Origin: Alphaproteobacteria bacterium casp-alpha6
GTDB lineage: Bacteria > Pseudomonadota > Alphaproteobacteria > Rhodobacterales > Rhodobacteraceae
Length of the DNA: 64,000 nt
Direction: 5' to 3'
Assembly (NCBI GenBank): GCA_001510135.1
Contig: LFER01000020.1
Coordinates: 1-64,000 of the forward strand
Within the stretch, counting starts at the first letter, position 1. Each line of letters begins with the position of its first letter. The notes below the pieces were generated by a model. The model had not been told where the DNA came from. It saw only the letters and a program-made list of their open reading frames with translations, and searched no databases. Made by a program: the position numbers and the translations under genes. Of the stretch, positions 33,086-42,534 are shown in pieces.

Positions 33086-34615
33086 ATGCATGATGGGATC
33101 AATATGGCATTGGCTTTGCAATCTGCGCATCTGAGCCTTGGAACGCTTATTTCCCAACAAGCGCGCAAGACACCCCATCACATTGCCTTGAAAGATGCTC
33201 ATAAGAGTTGCAGCTATCAAGAATTTGACAGGCGCACTTCACAGTTTGCCAATTTTTTGCTCTCCGAGGGCATCCGCCGCTGCGACCGCGTGGCTATTCT
33301 GTCAGAAAACTCGACGGACTATGTCGAACTGCTCGTTGCGGGGGCAAAAATCGGTGCCATCATTGCCTGTCAAAACTGGCGCCTTGCAGAACCTGAATTG
33401 ACCCATTGTATTTCCTTGGTTGCCCCAAAGCTGTTACTGACATCCCCCCGTCATGCCCAAAAGGCAAACGCGCTGCCGTTCCAATTAAAGACATATATTT
33501 TGGATGCAAGCTTCGCTGATCTTCGCGCAACATATCCCGAAATTGCTCCGGAAGATGTGACCACCCCTGAAGATGGCGCCGTTATTTTATACACGAGTGG
33601 CACAACCGGACTGCCCAAAGGGGCTCTGATCAGTCACCGCGCCCAAATTGCGCGGGCGTATATCCAGATGATTGACCTGCCCGCAGAACCGCAAGATATT
33701 TTTGTCGCTTGGGCGCCGCTCTTTCATATGGTTTCCACTGACACCGTGTTTAAAACACTCATGATCGGGGGAACCGTTCACGTCACCGATGGATTTGATG
33801 CTCAGGAGCTTGCCAGTATCATCGCCGATGAACCGCTTGGGCGCCTGACGTTAATGCCTGGGATGATCTCCCCACTGATAGAGGCCGTGCGCAAAAACGG
33901 ATCGCGCGTAAAAGGCATCAAATGGATCGGCGTCATGGCCGATCTTGTTCCACTTGATCAAATTGCAGAGGTGACCACGCTTTTAAACGCGCCTTATCTT
34001 AACACCTTTGGGGCAACTGAAACAGGGCTGGCGCCTGCCTCTGCCGGAACGATCCCTGTGGGCAAGATTGCAAAAAACCTCGACAAAACTCAAAGTGCAC
34101 TTTGTGAGATCAGACTGGTGGATGAAGAGGATAACGAGGTGCCCGACGGCACGCCCGGTGAGCTCGCAATCCGAAGCCCTGCTCTTTTCAGCGGTTATTG
34201 GAATAATCCCGAAACCAATGCGCATGATTTCCGCGGGGGATGGTTTCATATGGGCGATATGTTTCTGCGCAATCCTGACGGAACGCTCAAATTCGTCGAT
34301 CGACGCAAATACCTGATCAAATCTGGAGGTGAAAATATTTATCCCGCAGAATTGGAACGCATTATCCTTTCTGATCCCCGCGTGATAGAAGCTGCGGTTG
34401 TTCGCCAAAAAGACGCTGAATGGGGAGAAGTCCCGATTGCTTTCATTGCGCGCAAAGATGATTTTTTGGACGCCTCAGCGGTCTTTGATATGCTTGAGGA
34501 CAAAATAGCGCGCTACAAACGGCCCAAAGCCATTTATTTCATCCCCGAAGCGGAGTTTCCGCGCAGCACAACGGGTAAAATAAAACGTCATCTTTTGGAG
34601 GAACGTTTGCTTTAG
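33086..34615 (+). CDS. Acyl-CoA synthetase (AMP-forming)
   Basis: A 509-residue ANL-superfamily ligase. Motifs in order: ILYTSGTTGLPKGALISH (ATP loop, about 170), TFGATETG (A5), GWFHMGDMF (A7, ribose-binding Asp), RRKYLIKSGGENIYPAELE (hinge and A8), and STTGKIKR with the catalytic Lys near the C-terminus. It activates a carboxylic acid to an acyl-CoA through an acyl-AMP. Substrate (fatty, aromatic or sulfur-containing acid) cannot be read off. The ATG at 33086 has GGAGG 9 bases upstream. It stands alone between the RNA candidate and truB. Confidence 0.88.
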   Translation: MHDGINMALALQSAHLSLGTLISQQARKTPHHIALKDAHKSCSYQEFDRRTSQFANFLLSEGIRRCDRVAILSENSTDYVELLVAGAKIGAIIACQNWRLAEPELTHCISLVAPKLLLTSPRHAQKANALPFQLKTYILDASFADLRATYPEIAPEDVTTPEDGAVILYTSGTTGLPKGALISHRAQIARAYIQMIDLPAEPQDIFVAWAPLFHMVSTDTVFKTLMIGGTVHVTDGFDAQELASIIADEPLGRLTLMPGMISPLIEAVRKNGSRVKGIKWIGVMADLVPLDQIAEVTTLLNAPYLNTFGATETGLAPASAGTIPVGKIAKNLDKTQSALCEIRLVDEEDNEVPDGTPGELAIRSPALFSGYWNNPETNAHDFRGGWFHMGDMFLRNPDGTLKFVDRRKYLIKSGGENIYPAELERIILSDPRVIEAAVVRQKDAEWGEVPIAFIARKDDFLDASAVFDMLEDKIARYKRPKAIYFIPEAEFPRSTTGKIKRHLLEERLL

Positions 34616-34706
34616 AGCCGTCTAAGAGGATGCAAAACCACGCTGCACGTCTTGACCTTGAATCCGGTCTGATCTAGGCGGGACCTTTAATCCGACGGTG
34701 GGACGT

Positions 34707-35615
34707 ATGGGCAGAAAACGCAAGGGCCGCGATATTTCGGGATGGTTGTTGGTGGACAAACCCGCCGGCATGACGTCATCCGCAGTTGTCAACAAGGTCA
34801 AATGGGCACTTAACGCGAACAAAGCAGGTCATTGCGGCACCTTGGATCCAGAGGCCACCGGCGTGCTTGCCATTGCTTTGGGTGAGGCCACAAAAACAGT
34901 CTCTTACGTTACAGAGGCGCTGAAGTGTTATCGCTTTACAGTGCGTTTTGGTGCGGCGACCAATACCGATGATGCCGAAGGAGAGGTCATCGCCGAAAGT
35001 GATCTTCGTCCAAGCGATGCTGAAATCAAAGACGCACTCAACCGGTTTATTGGCGACATAGAACAAATTCCGCCAAAATTTTCTGCCGTGAAAATTGATG
35101 GGGAACGCGCCTATGCCTTAGCGCGTCAGGGTGAGAATATCGAACTTGCGTCACGCCCCTTGTTTGTTCAATCACTCTTGATGATTGATCGGCCAGACAG
35201 GGACCATGCAGTTTTGGAAATGGTCTGCGGCAAAGGGGGATATGTGCGTTCCATTGCGCGCGATCTTGGGGAATATTTATCCTGTCACGGCCATGTCCAA
35301 AGCCTTCGCCGTTTGTGGGCGGGTCCCTTTGAGGTTTCCGATTGTATCGGATTTGAGCTCATCGAGGCGCTTCAGAAAACACCCGATTTGGACAACCATA
35401 TTCACCCTATCGAAGTTGGCCTGATTGACCTGCCCAGAGGCAGTTGTTCACAAGAAAGCGCGACGCGCTTACGAAACGGCAACCCCGCCCCAGTCGTCAT
35501 AAACGATGCCGGCTATGGTGATATCTGTTGGGTGGCACACGAAGGAAAGCCCGTCGCCATTGGCCAATATCGCGCAGGGTCTCTGCAGCCCAGCCGAGTT
35601 TTTGTTCTTCCGTAA
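34707..35615 (+). CDS. truB: tRNA pseudouridine 55 synthase TruB
   Basis: A 302-residue enzyme making pseudouridine 55 in the T loop of tRNAs. [18 protein letters not shown] is motif [23 protein letters not shown] holds the catalytic Asp, [14 protein letters not shown] and [17 protein letters not shown] follow, and [12 protein letters not shown] is the RNA-binding loop. The C-terminal PUA-like domain is present. The ATG at 34707 gives the usual start; a GTG three codons earlier is possible. In most alphaproteobacteria truB is next to rpsO; here four genes (counting to the RTX gene) or about 2 kb intervene. Confidence 0.95.
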   Translation: MGRKRKGRDISGWLLVDKPAGMTSSAVVNKVKWALNANKAGHCGTLDPEATGVLAIALGEATKTVSYVTEALKCYRFTVRFGAATNTDDAEGEVIAESDLRPSDAEIKDALNRFIGDIEQIPPKFSAVKIDGERAYALARQGENIELASRPLFVQSLLMIDRPDRDHAVLEMVCGKGGYVRSIARDLGEYLSCHGHVQSLRRLWAGPFEVSDCIGFELIEALQKTPDLDNHIHPIEVGLIDLPRGSCSQESATRLRNGNPAPVVINDAGYGDICWVAHEGKPVAIGQYRAGSLQPSRVFVLP

Positions 35616-35693
35616 AGGGAGGGTAAATGTCTCCCTGTTGAGGAAGGCTTCTGCGCTCTTGCCAATCCGTCCTGTTGACGCCAAAACCATACC

Positions 35694-36203
35694 ATGATCG
35701 AAAAACACCACCAAAAAGGCGATGCACAGTCCACAGCGCTTTATTCTGACTGCCTGTCATATCGCTACAGCCTCAGGCGTGTCTGGGATTTAAATGGGAA
35801 ACGGGTCCATTTTGTCATGCTCAACCCGTCCACTGCGACAGAAGTGCAAAATGATCCCACTGTTGAACGCTGCGAAAGACGCGCGCGCGCTTTAGGATAT
35901 GGAGCCTTTTGCGTCACAAATATTTTTGCTTGGCGTGAAACGGATCCTAAAAAAATGCGCGCAGTGCCTGACCCGATAGGTGCACATAACGATGAGGCGA
36001 TTTCCAAAGCATCCCGTTGGGCAGACTTAACAATTGCCGCTTGGGGCACCCATGGGGCGCATCTGGATCGGGGAGCGCAGGTGAAACGTCTTTTGGGAAC
36101 ACTTAAGGCGCCTGTGTTTCACCTTGGTCTGAGCAAAGAGGGGCATCCAAAGCACCCTCTTTATATTGCCTATCAACAACTGCCTGAACAATGGGAGTTT
36201 TAA
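35694..36203 (+). CDS. DUF1643 family protein
   Basis: A 169-residue cytosolic protein. The family core is clear: YRYSLRRVW, HFVMLNPSTATEVQNDPTVERCERRARALGYGAFCVTNIFAWRETDP, and LTIAAWGTHGA. Function is unknown; conserved Asn, Thr, Arg and Trp residues suggest a nucleotide- or nucleic-acid-linked activity. The ATG at 35694 follows truB by about 80 bases. Its stop is immediately followed by the TTG start of the next gene (TAATTG), so the two are probably coupled. Confidence 0.8.
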   Translation: MIEKHHQKGDAQSTALYSDCLSYRYSLRRVWDLNGKRVHFVMLNPSTATEVQNDPTVERCERRARALGYGAFCVTNIFAWRETDPKKMRAVPDPIGAHNDEAISKASRWADLTIAAWGTHGAHLDRGAQVKRLLGTLKAPVFHLGLSKEGHPKHPLYIAYQQLPEQWEF

Positions 36204-36467
36204 TTGGACGACGAAAAAGCAGTGCAATTACGTTTGGCTGAAGCCATCGAAACCTTAAACGATCACAACCTTATGCGGATTTACAGTTCCAGTTGGTGGA
36301 TCATTTGGACGAATTTTCTGCGTGGTCTGGCCTTTGGACTGGGCTCGGTTATCGGCGCGAGTATTCTTGTTTATATCACCGTTCAAGTCTTGGCCCAAAT
36401 TGAATTCATCCCGATTCTGGGTGACTGGGCGCTAAGATTGATTTCGGAGATTGAAAAAAGCCGTTAA
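36204..36467 (+). CDS. DUF5665 family small membrane protein
   Basis: An 87-residue protein with one strong membrane segment (FGLGSVIGASILVYITVQVLAQ, about 46-67), a polar N-terminus and a short amphipathic end. SSSWWIIWTNFLRGLAFGLGS is the DUF5665 signature. The start is a TTG directly after the upstream stop, which suggests translational coupling with the DUF1643 gene. Function unknown. No signal peptide; probably an inner-membrane protein with the N-terminus in the cytosol. Confidence 0.7.
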   Translation: MDDEKAVQLRLAEAIETLNDHNLMRIYSSSWWIIWTNFLRGLAFGLGSVIGASILVYITVQVLAQIEFIPILGDWALRLISEIEKSR

Positions 36468-36541
36468 TCCATGGTTAAAAACCGTTAACCAAAACGTTAA
36501 AAGAAAGTTGCGATATCCCTTCCCCAAAGGCAAATTTACTT

Positions 36542-37513
36542 TTGGGTAAGGTATGTGGGATTTGCAATGTTTTGTTGACGGGAATCATTTGTGCATTTGC
36601 ACTGGGAAGTCTCATTTTTGTGCCGGACGGGGCCGAAGACGACGAAATAAACTCATCAAATACTGATGGCGCAGGACATGACGATCCCCTCGTTCAATCA
36701 CAGACCAATTATGAATTGCCTCCCTTTGCCACAGCCTCATCTGATATTCTTTGGGGCACCAATGCTAACGATCTAATTGATGCGCTCGACGGCAACGATC
36801 AGCTAAATGGATACGGGGGCGATGACGTCTTGAACGGCGGTGAAGGCGCTGATGAGATTTTTGGTGGCTCTGGCAAAGATACGCTTCATGGAGATGGGGG
36901 CAACGATATTCTGAAAGGTGATCTTGACGATGATCTTCTAACTGGGGGCGACGGTGACGACGATGTCTACGGAGGAATGGGACAAGATACGCTTTACGGA
37001 GGTTATGGCGCCGATACGCTTTATGGCGGTCTAGGCAGTGATCAGCTTTGGGGCGGTAAAGATGACGATGCCCTGATCGGAGGATATGGACAGGATACAC
37101 TGATCGGAGGGCTTGGCGGGGACAGCCTCTTTGGAGGGGAAGGAAACGATTGGATCGACGGCATTGACGCAGATGACTCCGCAGATTTCCTGAATGGTGG
37201 CGCAGGGCAAGATATTCTCTTTGCTGGAAAAAATGACATCCTAACCGGTGGACATGGCGCGGACACATTTGTCATCCGCTTGGGAGATGCCACAGAAGAT
37301 ACGCTTCCGGAAATCACCGATTTCAGAAGCGGTCAGGACAGCATTGACATCGCATTTGACATCAAAGGAGGTATCGATGAAAACCCAAAAATTGAATTTG
37401 AAGAACAAGCAAACGGAACAATTCATATCATGATAAACGGGCTCCCGCTCGTCCAGATCAAGGCGGGACTTGAGATAAACGAAGGTGATTTGAACTTCAT
37501 TTTCCAATCCTGA
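36542..37513 (+). CDS. RTX calcium-binding repeat protein with N-terminal membrane anchor
   Basis: About 320 residues. One hydrophobic segment (LLTGIICAFALGSLIFV) is followed by an acidic linker, then about 13 nonapeptide repeats of the form GGxGxDxLx (roughly residues 75-235), which wind into a calcium-binding beta roll. The C-terminal part (ADTFVIRLGDATEDTLPEITDF...SIDIAFDI) is the peptidase-M10/serralysin-C type end found in type-I-secreted proteins. No catalytic domain is present. The start is uncertain: TTG at 36542, or a TTG about ten codons later; a nearby ATG is out of frame. It lies between the truB unit and rpsO. Confidence 0.8.
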   Translation: MGKVCGICNVLLTGIICAFALGSLIFVPDGAEDDEINSSNTDGAGHDDPLVQSQTNYELPPFATASSDILWGTNANDLIDALDGNDQLNGYGGDDVLNGGEGADEIFGGSGKDTLHGDGGNDILKGDLDDDLLTGGDGDDDVYGGMGQDTLYGGYGADTLYGGLGSDQLWGGKDDDALIGGYGQDTLIGGLGGDSLFGGEGNDWIDGIDADDSADFLNGGAGQDILFAGKNDILTGGHGADTFVIRLGDATEDTLPEITDFRSGQDSIDIAFDIKGGIDENPKIEFEEQANGTIHIMINGLPLVQIKAGLEINEGDLNFIFQS

Positions 37514-37658
37514 GGCTAAACGCCATATTTCTGCTTTCCATTTTTAAAAAAAGGGGCTATACGCCCGACTTCTGCAGCGCGTGTGCGCTGTTACTCCAAG
37601 GGTCCTGCTGGACGACATCCCGGCTTGCACCATAACACCAACCATGAAGGAGACCCCG

Positions 37659-37928
37659 ATGTCGATTACTGCTGAAGAAAAAGCACGCGTGATGACCGAA
37701 TTCGCAACGAAAGAAGGCGACACAGGATCGCCTGAGGTACAAGTTGCTATTCTAACATCTCGCATCACAACGCTCACTGAGCACTTCAAAACCCACAAGA
37801 AAGATAACCATTCTCGTCGTGGCCTTTTGAAATTGGTGGCACAGCGCCGGAAGCTTTTGGATTACCTCAAAGGTGTTGAAGAGAGCCGGTATCAAAATTT
37901 GATCACTCGCTTGGGTATCCGCCGCTAA
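37659..37928 (+). CDS. rpsO: Ribosomal protein S15
   Basis: An 89-residue small-subunit protein that binds the 16S rRNA central domain. [53 protein letters not shown] and [12 protein letters not shown] are the invariant family blocks. The ATG at 37659 has GAAGGAGA upstream. pnp, the usual downstream partner, does not follow: the next gene is on the opposite strand after 160 bases. S15 commonly represses its own mRNA; the 145-base leader could hold that site, but I cannot identify it. Confidence 0.97.
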   Translation: MSITAEEKARVMTEFATKEGDTGSPEVQVAILTSRITTLTEHFKTHKKDNHSRRGLLKLVAQRRKLLDYLKGVEESRYQNLITRLGIRR

Positions 37929-37939
37929 ACCAGACTCTG

Positions 37940-37968
37940 TCATGGCGTTTACTGCAAATAAACGCCAT
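37940..37968 (+). terminator. Hairpin downstream of rpsO
   Basis: CATGGCGTTT (37940-37949) and AAACGCCATG (37959-37968) form ten perfect pairs with a 9-base loop, 11 bases after the rpsO stop. No T run follows on the + strand, so it may be an mRNA-stabilising or RNase III-type hairpin as found between rpsO and pnp in other bacteria, or a weak terminator. Confidence 0.6.
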
Positions 37969-38088
37969 GGTACTCCGTCACACATCAGGCCTTGCCGTAT
38001 GAATGAGGCATGAAGCCAATGATAATATTGTGACCGAAACACTCAGTTTCCCATAAAAATATGTCAGGAGAAATCCCAAACCGAAGGT

Positions 38089-38493
38089 TTAGGAACCCGC
38101 ATATCTGCGTAAACGGTCGTCCAGACTGCCGCTGTGCAGTTCAAAAAGGTGATTGTCATAATCATAAAAATAAAGAGAGCACCCTTCACCAGAAACGCGC
38201 GAACGATCCTCTTTGACGGTCAGCCCCAAGGCGCGAATGCGTCATAATTTTTCGTCGAACTCTTCAGCGTTCAACGCAAACGCAATATGGTTGTAGCTGC
38301 GTTCCTTCAGGGGATTACCCTCCATTATGGCGATCCAAATACCTACCACATCAAAGAACCGCTCTTTTGAATAGGAAAATATTTGCGTCCCGCTGTCATG
38401 TATTTTCCGTCCATCCAACACGGTTGTAAGAACGTCTTCCATTTTATTTGGATCGCGTACAATGAAGGTAATATGACTTAATCCGTTAATCAT
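38089..38493 (-). pseudogene. FosX-like fosfomycin-resistance hydrolase interrupted by TGA
   Basis: Reading from the ATG at 38493 gives MINGLSHITFIVRDPNKMED..., closely patterned on the FosX/VOC fosfomycin hydrolases of about 133 residues. After EFDEKL a TGA (38244-38242) stops the frame, yet the same frame continues without a shift: RIRALGLTVKEDRSRVSGEG..LYFYDYDNHLFELHSG to a TAA at 38091. Metal ligands are on both sides of the stop: His in LSHITF and NHIAF before it, and Glu in LFELH after it. So a single nonsense codon, where family members have an acidic or polar residue, splits an otherwise intact gene. FosX adds water to fosfomycin using Mn(II). It is a recent pseudogene, a base-call error, or a read-through case. 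Confidence 0.8.
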
Positions 38494-38634
38494 TGGCCTC
38501 CCCCCTTTTAAAATAATTAAATACGATTGCGCCGGTCTTAAACCAATGCGTTCGACCAATTTTTCTTTTTGTGGACCTGCGTAGACAGTCGCCACTTGGA
38601 AAACGAAAAACCGTCTTTCAACCCAGACTGAAGT

Positions 38635-41139
38635 TTAAAATTTTTCGAGCAATTTACGAAGATAGCTACGCTCATCTTCTGGACGTTGGCGTTCACCTGA
38701 GCGTCTGCGGATTTCTTCAAGCAACTCTTGGGCCCGCCGCGCCATATCCTGAGCGCTAAGGTCACTGTTTTCATTAGACTGCGAAGCCCCGTTTCCAGTC
38801 ATTCTCCCCAATGGATCCTGTTGCTGAGAACGCTGTCTTGATGCGCTGGTCCCGCCCTCTTCGGTCGGGGCATTTTCCCCCTGCGCAAGGGAACGTGACA
38901 GATTTCGAAGGCCTTCGCGCAGATTTTCCATGGCCTCGGCCTGACGATCCAGCGCTCCGGAGAAATCGCCCTCTTCCAAAGCTTCTTCAGCACGGCGCAT
39001 GGCTTCTTCGGCGTCTTCCAGAGATTGCTGTGTGTTTTCGCCGCCTCCCCCATCAAGCTCTGACAGAGCATCCCGCTGGTTCCCCAATTGGCCCCGTAAA
39101 TCGCCTTGGCGTTCCGCCAATCCTTGCTCTGAGGCGTTCTCATCCCCTTCAGACTGACCAGACCGATCCGTTTCGCCACTCTGTCCGGATTGCTGGCCCT
39201 CACGACCAGTTTGATCTTGCAGTTGGCGAAAGGCCTCATCAGAAAGTCTTTGCTGTTCTCGTAACGTTTCACTCAACCCCTCTGTCGCCTGATCACCTGG
39301 AGATCCTTCCCCCCCTTCACCTTGAGCGATCTGCATGTTTTCCATCATCTCTTGAAGCTCGTCCAAGGCTTGCTGCGCCTCCGCCATGCGCCCTTCCTCC
39401 ATAAGCTTCTGGATCCGGTCCATCATGTCCTGCAGATTATTTTGCGACAGCGTCATGGCGTCACCCTCTGAGGGCTGTTGACGGGTTTGATCTTGGTTGC
39501 GTGCAGCTTCCCTCGACAATTGGCGCATGTAATTCTCGTTTGCGCGTTTCAATTCGCGCATAAGCTCTGCAATTTCTTCGGGCGATGCGCCATTTTTCAT
39601 AGCCTGAGACAGTCGTTCCTGAGCACGGCGCATGCGCTCAAGAGCATCCTCAAGCCCGTCATCATCTTCAATCGACATCGCCAAGTCCCAAAGCGCGTCA
39701 GCCAGTTCGTCGCGCCGCTTATCCAGGAGACGATTGTGATAGGTCGCCTCAAGACGTGTTATGATAAAGCGCAATCGCAGATAATTTGTTTCCTTGCGAA
39801 ACACGGCTTCACGTTTGTGGCTGATGGCCCGCAGGATATTGGCAACACGCGGTGCATTTTCATCTGACCACAAAAGATCACGCCGCTGTTCCACAAGGGC
39901 CGCGGCCAATGGGTCAAAAAACTTGCGCCCCGGCAAACGCGTTGACACCTCCTCTGAATGACCGACCTGATCAATTGCGTCGCGCGCCTCCAGTTTGATT
40001 TTCACAGGAAGGTTTGACCAAGTTGAGCGCGAAAAATCTTCAACCATTTTACTTGTAAAGTCCAAACGGTCCCCATTCAGCGGCATGGGCAGGTCAAGAA
40101 GAATGGGTGCCGCGTCACGCGGTTGCGCAGAAAGCCCGTAGCGGCGATCAAGGTTTTCAAGATCAATTGAGATCGTGGCCTGACCGTCGCTCACCCCGTA
40201 ATCGTCACTGGCAGAAAAGGAAAAGGTACTTTCCCCATAAAAATCAGTCTCAAAACGACCGTCCCATGACAGATTAGGGGGATAATCAGGACTAAGATAT
40301 ACAGACCAGCGCGCGCCAACCGGTCCTGCTATGTCAATCTCACCGGCTTGCACCACATCAAAAGTTTGAAGCGGTTCAGACGCGGGCGGGAGCTCAGATG
40401 TTCTGGCAGAGGTCGTTTCGCTCAGGATATAGGTTCCCACCTCGCCATAAAGGCGCACCTCTATACGGCTGCCTTTTAAAAGGGACAGATCGGGATCATC
40501 CGTCAAATCGTTCAAATAAAGCGTGGGAAGTGAGGAATAGGACGGTGGCGTAATCCACCCTTCCCACTGTGCCACATCAAGTACGGCTGGATTTCTTGAA
40601 GATGCTGAACTCTGCAAGTTTGAAAGATTCCAAACCGACCCAAAAATCAAACCCAAGGTAAAAAGAAAGAGAGCAGTGAAGCGTAGCCCGTAAGGATCAC
40701 GCGTGGATAATGAAAGGTCGGGCGGCACAGGGCGGGCCTTGCGCGCTTCCCCTTCAAGCCGAAGTTGATGGGCATGCCACATCTCTTTTGATATCGGATC
40801 GGAGGCCCCAAGCCTCTGATAATCACGAAGTCCTTGCAGCGGTCGCGCCGGCAAAGAGCGATCAAGACGACGAAACGCCTCCTCAAGACGGGGTGGGCAA
40901 AATTTCCAAGCCCCCCAAGCCAAAGCACCAAAAACCAGAACTCCGGCCCCTGAAAGGCCAAACCAGAATACATCAATGCTGATGGTTGCATGAATATTGA
41001 GAAGACCCAGCGCCAAAAGGCTCAGCAAAACCGTGAAAAAAGGCCAAAACGCCCGAAAGCTGCGTTCAGCAATCAGGCCAAAATATGTGGCAACCAGCGG
41101 CCAAAAGATCTGGCGGGGTAGATTTGATATTTTACACAG
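38635..41139 (-). CDS. TIGR02302/DUF4175 family large membrane protein
   Basis: About 830 residues. Two membrane segments near the N-terminus (FWPLVATYFG... and VLVFGALAWGAWKF), a third after residue 130 (LRFTALFLFTLGLIFGSVW), a periplasmic beta-rich region (SFSASDDYGVSDGQATI), then a long Gln/Glu/Arg-rich coiled coil with repeated Gly-Gln-Ser tracts (about 480-790). This is the alphaproteobacterial TIGR02302 family of unknown function. The frame is open back to about 41145, but its only upstream start is CTG at 41139; an ATG at 41149 lies one frame off and would join the gene if one base (in GTGTAAAA at about 41130-41137) were removed. It follows lysA by about 20 bases, as in relatives. Confidence 0.8.
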   Translation of the reverse strand: MCKISNLPRQIFWPLVATYFGLIAERSFRAFWPFFTVLLSLLALGLLNIHATISIDVFWFGLSGAGVLVFGALAWGAWKFCPPRLEEAFRRLDRSLPARPLQGLRDYQRLGASDPISKEMWHAHQLRLEGEARKARPVPPDLSLSTRDPYGLRFTALFLFTLGLIFGSVWNLSNLQSSASSRNPAVLDVAQWEGWITPPSYSSLPTLYLNDLTDDPDLSLLKGSRIEVRLYGEVGTYILSETTSARTSELPPASEPLQTFDVVQAGEIDIAGPVGARWSVYLSPDYPPNLSWDGRFETDFYGESTFSFSASDDYGVSDGQATISIDLENLDRRYGLSAQPRDAAPILLDLPMPLNGDRLDFTSKMVEDFSRSTWSNLPVKIKLEARDAIDQVGHSEEVSTRLPGRKFFDPLAAALVEQRRDLLWSDENAPRVANILRAISHKREAVFRKETNYLRLRFIITRLEATYHNRLLDKRRDELADALWDLAMSIEDDDGLEDALERMRRAQERLSQAMKNGASPEEIAELMRELKRANENYMRQLSREAARNQDQTRQQPSEGDAMTLSQNNLQDMMDRIQKLMEEGRMAEAQQALDELQEMMENMQIAQGEGGEGSPGDQATEGLSETLREQQRLSDEAFRQLQDQTGREGQQSGQSGETDRSGQSEGDENASEQGLAERQGDLRGQLGNQRDALSELDGGGGENTQQSLEDAEEAMRRAEEALEEGDFSGALDRQAEAMENLREGLRNLSRSLAQGENAPTEEGGTSASRQRSQQQDPLGRMTGNGASQSNENSDLSAQDMARRAQELLEEIRRRSGERQRPEDERSYLRKLLEKF

Positions 41140-41169
41140 CCCTTTTCATCTCGAAGCGGATATACCGCG

Positions 41170-42435
41170 TTACAGCCATGAAGGGATTGTATCTCGATTT
41201 ATCATTTCCTCAAGGGTTGGTCGCGGACGGATAACCGCAAATTGATCTCCCTTGACCAAAACTTCGGGGATCAGGGGGCGTGAGTTATATTCGCTCGCCA
41301 TAACCGCACCGTAGGCTCCGGCGGATCGAAAGGCCACCAAATCCCCATCCTCGAGCCGCTGAAGCGCCCGATTTCGTGCAAATGTATCCCCCGTTTCACA
41401 GACCGGCCCAACGACGTCAAAATCTGCATAATCTGCACCGGCTTTGGGTTCTTGGACAGGCACGATGTCATGATGGGCATCATACATTGCAGGCCGGATC
41501 AAATCATTCATTGCCGCATCAAGGATCAGGAAATTGCGCCCTTCCCCCTCTTTGACATAAATCACTGATGAGACCAGAAGTCCTGCATTGCCGACGATAA
41601 GCCGCCCTGGTTCGATTTCAACCTCACACCCCAAATGCCCAACTTCGCGTTTGATCAGCGCACCATAGTCTGCGGGCAAGGGCGGCGCCTCATTTCCGCG
41701 CACATAAGGGATGCCCAAACCGCCCCCAAGATCAAGGCGGCGGATGTCGTGTCCATCCGCACGCAGCGTCTGTGTGAGCTCTGCGACTTTGCGATAGGCC
41801 AAGCCAAAAGGTTCCAGATCGGTCAGTTGAGATCCGATGTGGACATCTATCCCCACGATCTCAAGCCCCTCCAGCTTGGCGGCCATCGCATAAACGTCCC
41901 GCGCTTTGGTTATGGGAATGCCAAATTTATTTTCAGATTTTCCTGTCGCAATTTTTGCATGCGTCTTGGCGTCCACATCGGGGTTCATGCGGATCGTAAT
42001 AGGAATTTTTTTGCCGTGCGCGCGGGCCACTTTATCCAAAAGGACCATTTCAGGTTCGCTTTCGACATTAACCTGACGCACGCCCCCTTGAACGATCATT
42101 TCCATTTCTGCACGGGTTTTTCCGACACCGGAAAAAACGATGCGATCGGGTGGAACACCTGCCCTGATTGCGCGCAGGTATTCTCCGCCCGACACCACAT
42201 CCATCCCCGCACCAAGTGCCGCAAGGGTTTTGATAATCGACTGATTTGAAGCCGCTTTCATGGCATAGCATACGAGGTGATCCATCCCACTGAGAGCGTC
42301 ATCAAAGAGCCGGAAGTGCCGCTCAAGCGTGGCTGTGGAATAGACATAAAATGGCGTCCCGACCTCAGCAGCAATATCGCTGAGCGCCACGTCCTCCGCA
42401 TGTAAACTGCCATTTTTATAGTTAAAATGATCCAA
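41170..42435 (-). CDS. lysA: Diaminopimelate decarboxylase
   Basis: A 421-residue PLP enzyme of the alanine-racemase fold that makes lysine from meso-diaminopimelate. The cofactor Lys is in HLVCYAMKAASNQSI (about residue 58), the phosphate loop LDLGGGLGIPY is near 235, EPGRLIVGNAGLLVS near 280 and VGPVCETGDTFAR with the active-site Cys near 345, then AGAYGAVMASEYNSRP. Length normal. It lies between an aminotransferase gene (upstream) and the TIGR02302 gene (downstream), all on the minus strand. Confidence 0.97.
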   Translation of the reverse strand: MDHFNYKNGSLHAEDVALSDIAAEVGTPFYVYSTATLERHFRLFDDALSGMDHLVCYAMKAASNQSIIKTLAALGAGMDVVSGGEYLRAIRAGVPPDRIVFSGVGKTRAEMEMIVQGGVRQVNVESEPEMVLLDKVARAHGKKIPITIRMNPDVDAKTHAKIATGKSENKFGIPITKARDVYAMAAKLEGLEIVGIDVHIGSQLTDLEPFGLAYRKVAELTQTLRADGHDIRRLDLGGGLGIPYVRGNEAPPLPADYGALIKREVGHLGCEVEIEPGRLIVGNAGLLVSSVIYVKEGEGRNFLILDAAMNDLIRPAMYDAHHDIVPVQEPKAGADYADFDVVGPVCETGDTFARNRALQRLEDGDLVAFRSAGAYGAVMASEYNSRPLIPEVLVKGDQFAVIRPRPTLEEMINRDTIPSWL

Positions 42436-42534
42436 GTTTCCGACTCAACTAAGTATTGTTTGATCGTGACTTATCGCGAGTTTAACATCATGGAAAGCGA
42501 AAGAGGCCACACAGGATGCAACTATCCTCGAAGA

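Noticed and set aside
36760-37270. Tandem short repeats resembling a CRISPR array or minisatellite
   Set aside because: They are codon-level repeats of the RTX nonapeptide in one open frame, with varied bases and no constant spacer.
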